From: Panicum virgatum
Taxonomy: Eukaryota > Streptophyta > Magnoliopsida > Poales > Poaceae
Direction: 5' to 3'
Length of the DNA: 64,000 bases
Assembly: GCF_016808335.1 (NCBI RefSeq)
Contig: NC_053150.1
Location: 24,572,538 to 24,636,537, forward strand
Shown: piece by piece, positions 21,771-33,370 of the stretch
Layout: each line of letters starts with the position of its first letter
Position numbering within the stretch: position 1 is the stretch's first letter
Position numbers and translations under genes: made by a program
Notes under the pieces: generated by a model
Databases searched by the model: none
Told to the model about the DNA's origin: nothing
What the model saw: the letters and a program-made list of their open reading frames with translations, nothing else

Positions 21771-22325
21771 CTGATTTGAATAAAAGATTCCACGAGTAAG
21801 GATATTGCAGGAATAAACTCAGATGGATATGATAACTCTTTGCGGAAAAAGACTCAGCCATGATAAAGTAGACAGGATAGAGTTGACTGTTTTACCCCCA
21901 ACGATCTAACTCATTTTATTAATTAGTTAACTTTAACATCAGAGTGATTTTCTTTAAGCAAATTTAAACTACTAAGCTATGCAATCAGTCAAAAATCCAA
22001 ATCAAACATGTAGCATAATAACAAGCAGACAATTTTCACGACTTAGCCGAGTTTAGCAAAAGACTCGACTAACACAACGTGTCGCGGAATGTGCTATCGT
22101 ATTATTATAAAAAGGTCACCTAGCTATGCTCATGGTGGTTAGATGACTGATTCAGGCCAAAATATACGAAAACTATTCTTCAGAGAGAGAAATCAAGGCA
22201 AGAAAGGTAAAAGTCATAGAAGTCAAGGGGTATAATAGTAAAATAGTTTCAGCAGGCAAGGATTGAAGAGAAGAAGTCCTAAAACTCGACCAGTTCTATC
22301 TAGGCTTCGTCCTACAGTCGATATG
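21771..22325 (-). other. 5' leader of Tekay element
   Basis: This AT-rich leader lies between the primer site and the gag ATG. It has no ORF of note and holds what should be the packaging region. Confidence 0.6.
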
Positions 22326-22337
22326 GCTCTGATACCA
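22326..22337 (-). other. Primer-binding site, initiator tRNA-Met
   Basis: TGGTATCAGAGC on the minus strand lies three bases from the 5' LTR end. It is the standard complement of the 3' end of initiator tRNA-Met. Confidence 0.95.
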
Positions 22338-22340
22338 CTC

Positions 22341-25300
22341 TGTAACACCCGGTTTATAAAAGAACATAAGCCGAGCAATCATATACGTGCCAGGATCAAG
22401 TCACACGTATATACAACAGAATGAACAGTATATCATAGCACATATCACGAATAAGACGTAATAAATCGAAATACGAATGCTATTTATTACAATAATGACA
22501 AAAATGTCTGATACAGCGGAAGCGAAGTACAAAATACGAATAAAGCTCTCCGAAGCTGAAGCAGGGCGCCACAGGGACGTCGACTGGGAGACGAAGCACC
22601 TAGAAGTCCTCGTAGTCCTGGTAGCGCTGGACGAACTCCCTCGTGTCGGCAGGAACTGAGCAGCAGTAGCGTAGCCAAGAGGAAAAAGTAGAGAAGAGGC
22701 AAGAGTGAGTACACAACTTGTACTCAACAAGTATAACACAAACTATGAGGCTCTAGGCTGGCTGACTCAACTGCATTAGCTTTTAAGTGTTGGCAAAATT
22801 TTATTAAAGCTATTTACTACGAGTTGATGAATTACCATTAACCCAGTTACATAGTAATTAATCAGATTTAATTATGATACTATTGAGAAACCAAACCAAA
22901 ACCAAACCACCAAGGTAAACCCCGAGAAGCACCTCCCTCGTCGGAAGGAGATAACTTCACTAATCAAAAGGAGGATCTGGGCCGCTCATAACCGTGAGCA
23001 CGGCTAGTATACCAGTTTTACACTCTGCAGAGGTTGCACATCTTTACCCACAAGTCGTGAGCTACGCCAGTTGTTCATCACACTTCCTTAGGTGAGATGG
23101 CCAGCGACTCACTACGAGGCCTTTAAAAAGAATCTCGTTGGTAAGGCGTAACCGCGAGAGTTAGGTCGGCGACGATGGGGCCCACCTCCGGGGGTACAAG
23201 CACAGGAGCGCAATCCAAGCACAGACCAAGCCGGAGGAGCAGGGACCATTGAAGCTTACTACTCTTGCCCCGCAGGTAAGTTACTCCAAACCAAAAAGAT
23301 CTAATTATTACGCCAAGTCTATCCCATTCTAGCCTTGTGGTAGCGCTGTTGTCCCAGGTTGTCGCTCTATGAACCGGTCCTTATGGAGAGTGGCCAACCA
23401 AGCACTAAGCACCGTGCTGGCCCCCTAAACCATGTTTCTACAAAAACATCTTTTAACGAGACGTGAGCCACTCAAGCCACACAGAGTGCCACTCTCAGAA
23501 TTAAGTTCAAGTAAACCATTAATCAAATTAATTAAAAAGGACCAGAGTGTGTTTTAGCGCAGCAACCTAGCACAACTAACCAAAATGCAACCCAAAGGTA
23601 TATATAAAGGATATAAAGTGGCTAGGAAATCCTTAAAGGCATACAGTATTAAAATGCAGTATGAAATTGTACTTAAAGATGATAGGTTGTTCATGTTATA
23701 CTTGCCTTCCTCGTACTGCTCTGGCTGCTGCTCAAACTGCTCCGAAGACGGCTGCTCCGGGTACTGGTACTGGGGCTCCTCAACTGGATCAGCGTCTACT
23801 CACGAACACATGGCCAAAACAATGCACGAAATAAGCATACAAGCAAACACTAACAAAAACTAAGAAACAAAACAACAATACATGAAAACAGCGCACAAAA
23901 CTACTCTAGAACTATTCTACGCGTTACAACGATCGCGTGGACATAAAGAACGCTAAAAACGGAGCTAAAACGCACAAACTAGGCCTAAAACAAGATTCAG
24001 GGGCTTATTTGTAAGAAAACTAAGGTTTCAGGGGCTTTTCTGCTAAAACCGAGGGCTGAAACGTAAATAACTATTAAATCTAAGGGCTAACGTGCAAAAC
24101 CAACTGCCCTGGACGGCGGGTACTAAATATAGAAAGGTCAGGGGGCTAAGCGCTAAAATTTGGGCCAAACTGTAATTATTTTTGAAAGCGCCTGGACTGC
24201 GGGTTGATTAGCAGAGAGTCCAGGGACTCTTTAGCAAAAGTACCGGCCGAACCGGTATCTTTGATCCCAGACCGTTGGATCTCGATCCGACGATTCGGAT
24301 CTAGCGGGGATGCGATCTAATCTGGGCCCTAGGTTTCGGATCGGACGGCTCTTAGGCGATTGGGTGTGGGGCGGCGGCGGAACGCGCCGGCGTGCCCTGT
24401 TCCGCGGCGGCGCAGCATAGGGCTCGCCGGAGTTCGTCGGATCCGACGTTCTGGGGCTAGATTTGGCATGCGGTTTGGCCTGGGAGGTAGTACGCCTCAT
24501 GCGTAAACCACTGGGGAACTTAAAGAAGCGCGGCAGGGCTGGGAAGGGGACTCCCGCCGACATGGGCGGTTCGGCGGCGGTGGTGAAGCGCCGGCAAGCG
24601 CGGCCGGGGCACCTAGGGTGCGCTACAGGTTCTAATCGCCCGTACAAAAGAAACAGGGAAGCAAGGGCGTGCTCACCGAGGCTCGGAGCAGTAGAGAGCG
24701 TGGCGCAGGGGAGGTCGACGGCGTGAAACGGCGGCGGGTCGGCGCTGGGTTCGGGGAGGGGTCGATGAGACGCAGCTCCGGCCTCCAATTCCCTCGAGCA
24801 GGTGCGCTGGTCGGCTGTGGTCCCAGAGAAGCTGTCAGTCAGGTCAAGAGGCCAGCGGCGGGGCTGAATCGCGGCGAGAATTCCACTCACCGGCGATGGG
24901 TCTCCGGCGAAAATCAGGAAGATGGTGCGGTGCAAGGGTGGATGCGACGTTCTAGGGCTTGGCGAGGGTTGCTGGATGAGGGTGGGGCACCGGAGAGGGT
25001 CACGGCCACTTAAGAAGGGTCCGGAGATCTTGGATACGCGTGCCCGTCGTGGACACCGCGGGGATTGCGCCCGGATCCGTGCGCGTGGAGAAATCGGATC
25101 ACGGCGCGGTTCTGCGGGATTCAGGCTCGGGCGGAGCTTCTAGAAGGGGGACGCGCACGGGAGACTGCACAGTGGGTCCTACGGGGCCGGCGGTCCACGG
25201 CGCAGCGGCGTCCGGGACGGAAACAAAACAGAGCAGGCGCGGCGTTTGCGGGTGAAGGGGACGGGTCCGACAGGCGGGCCCGGGCTGCAGTGAGGGGAAA

Positions 25301-25782
25301 GGCGAGGCGCGGCAGCGGGCGCTAACTGGTGGGGTCGGGCGCGCAGGGAGCCAGGAGAGGGAGCGGGCGATCGGGGGGCGCGGCGCAGGCTGACGGGTGG
25401 GCCAGGCCGAGCGGGCTGCTGCGTGGCCGCGCTGGGCCGCGGCTGGGCAGGCCGGGGAGGTGTGGGTTTGGGCCGGACGAGGGAGAGAGGTGGGCTGCGG
25501 GTTGGGTTTTGAGTTTTTGTTTTGGGTTTTCTTTCTATTTCTCCTTTTCTATTTCTAATCCAAACAAAGTTTGAATTCAAATTTGAATTTGAATTCAAAC
25601 CACACTCAAATAAAATTATGCACCAGCATGAATGCAACAAAAATTTAAACCTATGATAATTTTTAATTAATTAAGGAACAAAAATTAGATTAAATGCCAA
25701 CTAAACACAATAAACCTTAGAAAATTTAACTAAAGCCAATTAATTTATTAATAAATGCTGAAATTTAAACTAGGGTGTTACA
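22341..25782 (-). repeat. 5' LTR of Tekay element
   Basis: The LTR is 3442 bp and almost identical to 13721-17166. A 4-bp deletion near 25253 (beside GCGGGTGAAGG) and scattered transitions distinguish it. The GC-rich ORF (24231-24935, minus) is also open here, with a few substitutions. Confidence 0.95.
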
Positions 25783-25787
25783 CTATA

Positions 25788-26673
25788 AGATCCAACCCAC
25801 CACCTTACTCCGCAGTGTGTACTGCACATTTATGTCTTCATGCACTTCAGTGAGGCTTCCCTTGGCATTGAACCTCATTTCGATTTCTTTCGTACTCTAT
25901 ACAAGCTTGTGCTGCTCCCCTTTTCTAAGAGGTTGGATAGAGTCGGGTGCACTCATTTGGAGCTTCAGGAAAAAGTAGCCGAGAAATACTTGGTTTTTTT
26001 CCCAAAATTGCCTTGAGCGTCCCCAATGGCCATACGACTGGTTTTACATTAGGAATCCTTCGACTGGTCTTCCTCGGTTCAGTGCTGAGCCGGCCGAGTG
26101 GCTGAAGGGTTGGTATCTCGGGTCCATTACTGGTTGTCCTGCGCATGTTTCTGAACTCCTGGATCGCGCTGTTCGCTTCCAGAAGATGGGTGTGACGGCT
26201 GCTTCAGTTGTTTGGAATTATGTTTAGTGCCAAATTCAGCCGCTCCAGACGCGCGTGCATTTTGGGTTCCAATACCAATGGACTAAGGATGTTGATCGGT
26301 TGTCTGCAGAGCCGATCGATCGTACATGAAGCTGGGCTTGGGGTGATCTGAAGCATCTTTCCGGACCAGCTCACTGTCCGTATGTGCCCACGGTTTTCCG
26401 AGCGACAAACCCTCCTGCGGAGGTAATATTGTTCTCCTTTCTGACTGCTTTTCATCTGTTTGACTATTCCAGTTGGATAATTCTTTATTCTTGTATTGTG
26501 TTCCCCATACGACGATGTGAGGATATTTGAAAGCGATCCTCCACTTCCTGGCTCTGTGGGTAAGGAAGGTAGGAATGACTTTCACGATCACCCGCTTAGC
26601 TATGGGTATAAGGCCCCTTTTGTTGATGATGATCCCCTGTCCTCTTTCGGCATGCTTTCCGCTAGGGGGAAGG
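25788..26673 (+). pseudogene. Antisense gene of T2, continuation after Tekay insertion
   Basis: Beyond the duplicated CTATA the frame of the PF04195-like protein resumes, with recognisable FMHFSEAFLGIEPHFDF-type sequence in broken frames (25790-25920). It continues through RLDRVGCTHLELQEKVAEKY (about 25935-25980) and later words to about 26660. Several stops and frame changes are present. It ends where the LTR of T3 starts at 26674. The segment proves that T2's gene once was continuous across 13720/25788. Confidence 0.6.
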
Positions 26674-27092
26674 TGTCAGACCAGGGGTAGTAGCACTGCT
26701 CATAGGCATAGAATGTTCTAGAGTAAGGGATAGTGTATGGATGTAGCTTACCTCTTTTGTAACTACCTGAATAAGTGTAGAATTAGCTACAGTACAAGGA
26801 AAACTACCAGACCGGGTTGTAGTAGGACTCCAACAGTACTCGGCTAGGACTTTCCATGTAACCCTGTCTGCCCAGAGTATATAAGGGTGGGCAGGGACCC
26901 CCTCAAAAGACATCAACACCTAAGGCAATACAAGCAACCACATAGAATGTAGGGTATTAAGCACCTTTCGGCCCGAACCTGTCTAAATCTTTATGTTCCT
27001 TGCACCATCGAGTTCCAGAGCTAGTCGATCGCTTGCCAACAATCCTATTGCTAAGGGTATCCCTGAGCAGGCTTGGCGGCTAAACACCGACA
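26674..27092 (+). mobile_element. 5' LTR of T3 (Tat-like gypsy)
   Basis: TGTCAGACC to ACCGACA, 419 bp, TATA near 26876 (AGTATATAAGG). It is followed by a primer-site-like GCTGGCGCTCCAAGTAGAGG, diverged from the copies in T1 and T6. Confidence 0.85.
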
Positions 27093-28202
27093 GCTGGCGC
27101 TCCAAGTAGAGGATTCGGCGAGTTCATCGGCGAATTCGATGGCCACCTTCACGTCCAACCTCATGCGCCTCCTAAAGGCACCACCTTCGTCTTCGGCTCA
27201 TGGGTCTGTGTCGCCAACGGATTAGGCGGCTTTGACAGCCACCTAACCAATCCCATGGAGCTGAAGGCGATCTCGTCAGAAAGTCGCAACACCACCGCCG
27301 GATTGGACGATCATGACGACATGCCGCTTCCCGATCTTGCTCAAGAGATCGAGTAGAAACTCGATGTCAACTCGAGTTCTACTCGGACTCAGATTGATTT
27401 CGACCCGAGTTCTACTTGGGTTGGAACTCTCTATGCTCAACCTATCTTCAGGTTGCGCAACTCATCATCTGCTTACCAGCAGATGACCAAATCCATCTAC
27501 TCCTCTCACGAAGCCAGCTTGGATCAAAACGCACACGTCAAGAACTCTTCTGCCACCGCCAGCCGGGAGGCACCTGTTTTCGACGTATACTCAGATTCAG
27601 ATGAGTCATCGCACGACAATTTGGACCTAATCATTGATGTGTTGGCAAAGCTTCAAGTCAAGTCTTGCCACAGTTACTCACCCGCATAACTACTCGATAG
27701 CCTTCGAGAATTTGCCAGCATCAATGACCTACCGTTTCAGCACGGTACTCCCGTTACACCCATATGGGATACTGGATCTGTGGGAACTGAACTAGCTGAT
27801 TATGGGTCAGATCTCGAAAGTCATACTCCAGAGCGCCAGATCTCTTTGATCATGCATAATCCGCCAGATCCGGACGCCCTTAGTCAGCATGACCCCAATG
27901 AAACTCCAGACCAGATCTCGGAGGATGATTTGACGGCAAACGCCCCACAAGATGAGGATGAAGCTAAGCGAATACTCGCAGAGTGAAGAACCAACGAAGG
28001 GAAGAATGCAGGGTCTGAGTAGCTGAACCCGCTCGTATTAACCCGCGTGATCTCAATTAGGACTTTGACAATGTAGCAGATGCAGTCTTCAACACTCCTA
28101 TCGCTGTAATGGCAGAAGCTACTATGCGTCTCATGCAGCTGCCAAGGAATCCAGAGACAGAATGCATAATTCAGCTTAACCGTAACGCTGTCGAACAACT
28201 TG
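27093..28202 (+). pseudogene. gag-like ORF of T3, truncated
   Basis: It starts near ATG 27139 with GTTFVFGSW-type sequence in a broken frame, then acidic repeats. A fragment near 27780-27985 reads ELADYGSDLESHTPERQ and QHDPNETPDQISEDD. At least four stops break the reading. At 28203 the LTR of T4 interrupts it. Confidence 0.6.
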
Positions 28203-28616
28203 TGTCAGACCCGGGGCAGCCGGACTACTTATAGGCATGGAATGTTGTAGAGTAAGTGATAGCTCATGGATGTGAATTACCTTTTTTGTAACTACCCGAA
28301 TAGTTGTAGAACTAGCTACAGTACAAGGAAACTACTTGACTGTGATGTAGTAGGACTTCAACTGTACTCGGCTAGGACTTTCCATGTAACCCTGTCCCCC
28401 CGGATATATAAGGGCGCACAGGGACCCCCTCAAAAGACATCAACACCTAAGGCAATACAAGCAACCACACAAGACATAGGGTATTATGCATCTCGCGGCC
28501 CGAACCTGTCTAAATCCTTGTGTTCCTTGCACCATCGAGTTCCAGAGCCGTCGATCCCTACCTACAATCCTACTGCTAAGGGTATCCCTGAGCAGGTTTG
28601 GCGGTAAACACCAACA
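28203..28616 (+). mobile_element. 5' LTR of T4 (Tat-like gypsy)
   Basis: TGTCAGACCCGGGGCAGC to ACCAACA, 414 bp, TATA near 28404, followed by the primer-site-like TGGCGCGCCAGGTAGGG. T3 and T4 have the same orientation but different interiors, so this is a nested insertion, not the two ends of one short element. Confidence 0.85.
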
Positions 28617-29423
28617 GCTGGCGCGCCAGGTAGGGTAGTCGGCGAGTTCATCGGCGATTTCGATTGCCACCTTCGCTTTCAGCACCATGGCATTTCCTCA
28701 GGGCGCCACCTTTGTCTTTGGCTCATGGGTTTGCATCACCAATGGCTCATGAAGCTTTGATAGCCACTTAGCCAACCCTATCACATTGAAGGCAACCTCG
28801 TCGGAAAGCTACAATGACCTCACCGAATCAGATGATCATGGCGACATGCTGCTTCCCGACCTCGCCAAGGAGATCGAGCAGAAACTCGAAGACAACTCGG
28901 GTTCCACTTGGACTCGGATTGATTCCAGCCCAAACTCTACTCGGGTTGAGACTCTTCATGCCCGACCCATCTTTGGGTTGCGCAATGCATCATCTACTTA
29001 CCAACAGATGATCAAATCCATCTATCCTTCCTATGAAAATAGCTTGGACAAAACACTGGGCATCGAGAACTTTTCAGCCACCGCTAGCCTGGGGGCACCC
29101 GTTTTCGATGTGTATTTGGATTCAGATGAGTCATCCCATGAGAATCTAGATCTGATCACCGATGCGCTGGCAAATCTCAACTCAAGTCCTGCCATGATTA
29201 CTCATTCGTAGAACTACTCGACAACCTTCGAGAAGTTGCCAGCATCGATGATCTCCTGTTTGAACACGGTACCCCCCCTTACACCTGTACGGGAAACTAG
29301 ATCCGGGGGAACTAAACTAGCTGATTACGGATCAGACCTTGAAAGCTATACTCCAGAACGCCTGGTCTCCGTGATCAACCAGCAAGACGGGGGTGCTCCC
29401 AGCCAGCATGATCCCAATGAAAC
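28617..29423 (+). pseudogene. gag-like ORF of T4, truncated
   Basis: It is homologous to the T3 ORF over most of its length. A 141-codon open stretch (28786-29211) carries LPDLAKEIEQKLEDNSGSTW and FGLRNASSTYQQMIKSIYPS. It is cut at 29423, within the sequence that in T3 reads PNETPDQ, by the inverted LTR of T5. Confidence 0.65.
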
Positions 29424-29840
29424 TATCGGTGTTTACCGCCAAGGCTGCTCAGGGATACCCTTAGCAGTAAGGTTTGTAGGTAGGGAACGACTGCTCTGGA
29501 ACTCGATGGTACAAGGAACACAAAGATTTAGACAGGTTCGGGCCGCGAGTTGCGTAATACCGTACGTCCTTTGTGGTTGTTTGTATTGCCTTAGGTGTTG
29601 ATGATGTTTCGAGGGGATCCCTGCCTGCCCTTATATATCCGGGGGGACATGGTTACATGGAAAGTCCTAACCGAGTACAGTTGGAGTGCTACTACAACAC
29701 AATCGGGTAGTTTCCTTTGTACTGCAGCTAGTTCTACACCTATTCGGGTAGTTACAAGAGAAATAAGGTACATCCATGAGTTATACCTTATTCTAGAACA
29801 TTCTATGCCTATAAGCAGTCCCGCTGCCCCGGGTCTGCCA
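29424..29840 (-). mobile_element. 3' LTR of T5 (Tat-like gypsy, minus)
   Basis: In + coordinates it runs from TATCGGTGTTTACCGCC to GGGTCTGCCA, 417 bp. On the minus strand the purine tract CTCGGGGGCTT directly precedes it (29841-29851). T5's interior extends to the right. Confidence 0.8.
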
Positions 29841-31372
29841 AGCCCCCGAGCTCTTCGTAGCCGAGTCCTGCAGGCATCGAGTACTCGGTTGTGCGTCTTC
29901 GAGTACTTCAAGTAGTCAGAACATCCTTTTGGTTGCTTCTGGGTCTTCCTTCAGATACGTCGAGTAGTCCTCCAAGTACTTCCGGTTGCTTTGAGGCTGT
30001 GAGGTGCTCATGCCCAAATCATATATGGTGCGCGAAGTACTCGCGCTCCATATGGAGTAGCCCCCGAGCCTTAGGTTGAATCGCAGAATCAGGCTGAGGG
30101 TCGCTTCAGTCTTTTTCCTTCATTATTTTTCAAAAAATTTGAAAAATAAATCTCTAATGCACATATCCCGCAACCCCCGAGTCTTAAATCAAAATCCCTT
30201 ATTCTGCGGGTAGCCCCCGAGCAAAGATTTGGAATTAAGGATCTAAGACGTGGCATCAGATTTTATTCTTTAGAATATCTACAGGATTAATCAGATCCGG
30301 TATCCGAAAAGACCTCTTTTTCGAGTAAAAATCCCAGAAAAATTATTCGATTGGATACGGCACACTAATTGCACCCGAAATATCTTTAGGAATAAAACCC
30401 TGGATGTATATCTCTTTACTATGTGCTCACATGGGACTGTAATGTATGGAGAATCTGCATTATTGCATCCATGAGTGCTGCTACTGTAGCATCACGGGTT
30501 GTCCCCCAGTAAGGCCCCTTGTGGCTATAAGAGGTGGGTGAGAGGCCTTTGATAAGAAGCACCAACATTTCAAAGCCATGGCTTGCGTTTGGTGTTCTTG
30601 CAGTCGCCCTCTTGAAGTTTGTGTAGTCCTTTCCAGCAAAAGATGCTAGAAGAGAACTTACGAGTGACAAAAGAAGTCCCTTCTACCTCATCATGCAACC
30701 CCAATGCTCTCATCGGATCCATTTTGGAAATCACGTCCTTGCATATTCCAATGAGGCAAGTTCTCTATGGACTGGTTGCAGGTAATTGTGTCGTACTCTT
30801 GGGGTTCCCAGGTTGTGGGTGCCCAAAAACTGACATTTCTGGTGAGGAGACTTAATCTTGTCACAACGTATTCAGGGAGAAGGAGAAATTTCTCCGCAAG
30901 GTGCTACAAGAGATCTTGCGAGGCGATTACTATAATTTGCCTCCAAACTCTTGAAACTTTTCTCCTAGAATACGAGTATCATTATTCCCTTGATAGGAAT
31001 AACAAGTTTGTACTTTGTCATGGCCTCGGGCCAATCTAGCTGCAGCAGGCTTCGACTAGAATCTCTAGGAGATCCAGGAGGTGTGCATGCAAGTTTGAGT
31101 CATTGTGAAGCTAGTAAAAAAGAAGTACTCGAGTTGTAATATCGAGTAGTTGTACTGTGTCGAGTACTTTTTCTTTATCCTGGAAGGTAATCCCAGAAGA
31201 AGGAGGTAAAGTCGAATAGTTGTCAAGGGATGTGAGTGTTTTCTTTTTTCCAGAATGTAATCTTAGAAGAAAGGAAATATCTCAGAAAATCCCATTTTTT
31301 CCGTAATTGGTAACTGACTGTTGGCCTTTTGGGTGTTTTACCATGTTGCCACCGCCATTATAAAATAGAACG
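29841..31372 (-). mobile_element. 3' internal region of T5, non-coding
   Basis: It shares long stretches with 11862-13040 of T2 (CCCCCGAGC, TTGAATCGCAGAATCAGGCT, and the block at 30650-31040). The antisense gene itself is absent because the LTR of T6 starts at 31373, near where the antisense promoter would be. No ORF of note. Confidence 0.6.
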
Positions 31373-31789
31373 TGTCAGACCCGGGGCAGCGGGACTGCTT
31401 ATAGGTATAGAATATTCTAGAATAAGAGATAACTCATGGATGTACCTTACCTTTGTTGTAACTACCCGAATAGGCGTAGAACTAGCTGCAGTACAAAGGA
31501 AACTACCCGACTGTGTTATAGTAGGACTCCAACTGTACTCGGCTAGGAATTTCCATGTAACCCTGTCCCCCCGGATATATAAGGGCGGGCAGGGACGCCC
31601 TCAAAACATCAACAACACCTAAGGCAATACAAACAACCACACAGGACGTAGGGTATTACGTAACTCGCGGCCTAAACCTGTCTAAATCTTTGTGTTCCTT
31701 GTACCATCGAGTTCCAGAGTAGTCGATCCCTACCTACAAACCTTACTACTAAGGGTATCCCTGAGCAGGCTTGGCGGTAAACACCGACA
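31373..31789 (+). mobile_element. 5' LTR of T6 (Tat-like gypsy)
   Basis: TGTCAGACCCGGGGCAGC to ACCGACA, 417 bp, TATA near 31576, followed by GCTGGTGCGCCAGGTATGGG. It is the best-preserved LTR of the family in the window. Confidence 0.85.
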
Positions 31790-31835
31790 GCTGGTGCGCC
31801 AGGTATGGGATTTGGCGAGTTCATCGGTGAATTCG

Positions 31836-32204
31836 ATGGCTGGATCAAGCGACGCCAACAACGTGTCTGAGGGCACAACCTTTGTTTTCGGTTCCTGGGC
31901 TTGCACGACTGACGGATTGGGAGGCTTCTCTAGCCACCTTGTCATGCCTAACTCGCCTAAACCGAAAGCTACCCAACTCGCCGACATCCGCGAGACCGTG
32001 GATCTCGACGAAAACAGAGTTCTACTTAAGCTCAGTTCGGACAATGCAGAAAATATGACAACTCCGACTCGAACTCTCGGGTCAGTGGAGTTCAGTGCAA
32101 ACTCTGATTCCGAAAAACCTCACTTTTTCGAAATCCTCGAAAAATATATGACTTATCTCAAGTCGATCAAATGCCCAAAGATCAACAACTCAGAACTACT
32201 CGAT
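31836..32204 (+). pseudogene. gag-like ORF of T6, first part
   Basis: It is open from about 31692 and starts at the family ATG, 31836 (MAGSSDANNVSEGTTFVFGS). It runs through a Ser/Pro/Asp-rich segment to LKSIKCPKINNSELLD at 32204, where the chimeric element 32205-37940 enters. The frame resumes at 37946 with GVDGVSRSI-type sequence, once the TCGAT duplication is counted once. Confidence 0.7.
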
Positions 32205-33370
32205 TGTAACACCCTAATTTAAATTTCAGCAATTTAATAATAAATTTAATTAGCTTTATTTAATTTTCTAAGTTTTATTATGTTTAGTCTGCATTTAATC
32301 TAATTTTGTTTCACAAGGAATTAAATTTTTTCTAGGATAAACATGGTTGTGCATTTATGCTGGTGCATTGTCCATTTTGTTTGAGTGCTAGGTTTGAATT
32401 CAAATTTGAATTTGAATTCACCTAAATTTGAGTTTGGTTTGAAATAGAGAAAGTAAAGGAAAACCCAAAACCCAACAGCATAGCAGCCCAGCTGGCCCAA
32501 ACCCCAGCGCCAGCCCAGCCCGGCCCGGTCCGACCTTCTCCTCCAACCCAACCCGCAGCGGCCCAGCTCTCTCTCACGCTCAGCCCACGCGCGCGCTGAC
32601 AGCCCAGCAAGCCAGCGCAGCCCAGCGCGCGCCCCCGTTTCCCCGCTACCAGGCCCACCAGTCAGCCTCGCTCGCTTGCCAGTGGACGCCGCGCCTTCCT
32701 CTTCCCTCCCTCGCTGACCTCCCGGTCCCACATGATAGTTTCCTTCTTCAACCTCGCGACGGCCGCGCCTCCCTGCTCTCTGGACCAGCCGCGCCCGAGC
32801 TCCCTGACCATGGACCTCCTCAACCCCGTAGCCCCATCTGCCAGCTACCGAGCACCCCCGACCTTCTAGAAGCTGTTCCCCGCTTGGGATTACGCCGAGC
32901 AGCGCAACCTCCGCGCTCGCGCAGTAACCAACCTCCGCAATCCTCGCCGGGATCACTCACGGGCACGCACACACAAAATCCCCGGCTCCTCCCTTTATCG
33001 CCACCCCGGGCCTTCCCTGTTTCCCTATCCTCGCCCCACGGCCGCCACCGCACCCTAGCCACCCCTGCGCCGCAGCTCCGCCGGAGCAGAGCCCCGCGCC
33101 GCCGTGACCTCGCGTCGCCGCCGCACTGGAGTCCCGGCCAAGCAGCGCACCGGCTCCGCCTCGGGCCCAGGAACGACCCCGCAACCACCATCTCCAACCT
33201 CGGTCCACGGCCGTGCCAGAATTTCACCGGAGCTCCATCACAGGTAACACGGCCCGCTGCTGGGATTGCTCACCGCCGTTGAGTCCTGGACCACCCTGAC
33301 CCCTTGTACTCCTTCACAGCGCCGCCACGCGTTGAACCGTGAAGCCCAGGAGCCCGGAGGAGCCCTGCAC

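Larger units (their letters stand above)
13721..25782 (-). mobile_element. Complete Tekay/Del-type Ty3/gypsy retrotransposon, 12.06 kb
   Basis: The two LTRs are 13721-17166 and 22341-25782. The primer site is 22326-22337 and the polypurine tract is 17167-17184. The coding order on the minus strand is gag, protease, RT, RNase H, integrase, chromodomain. The target duplication CTATA is perfect (13716-13720 and 25783-25787). LTRs of about 3.4 kb and a C-terminal chromodomain point to the Tekay/Del clade. By eye the two LTRs differ at about 17 positions plus one 4-bp indel, about 0.5 percent. Gag-Pol is one frame once a 110-bp intron is removed, apart from a single TAG. Confidence 0.95.

Noticed and set aside
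26674..28616. A short complete LTR element with LTRs 26674-27092 and 28203-28616
   Set aside because: Both LTRs are in the same direction, but each is followed by its own primer-site-like sequence and the start of gag. No polypurine tract precedes 28203. A nested insertion explains it better.
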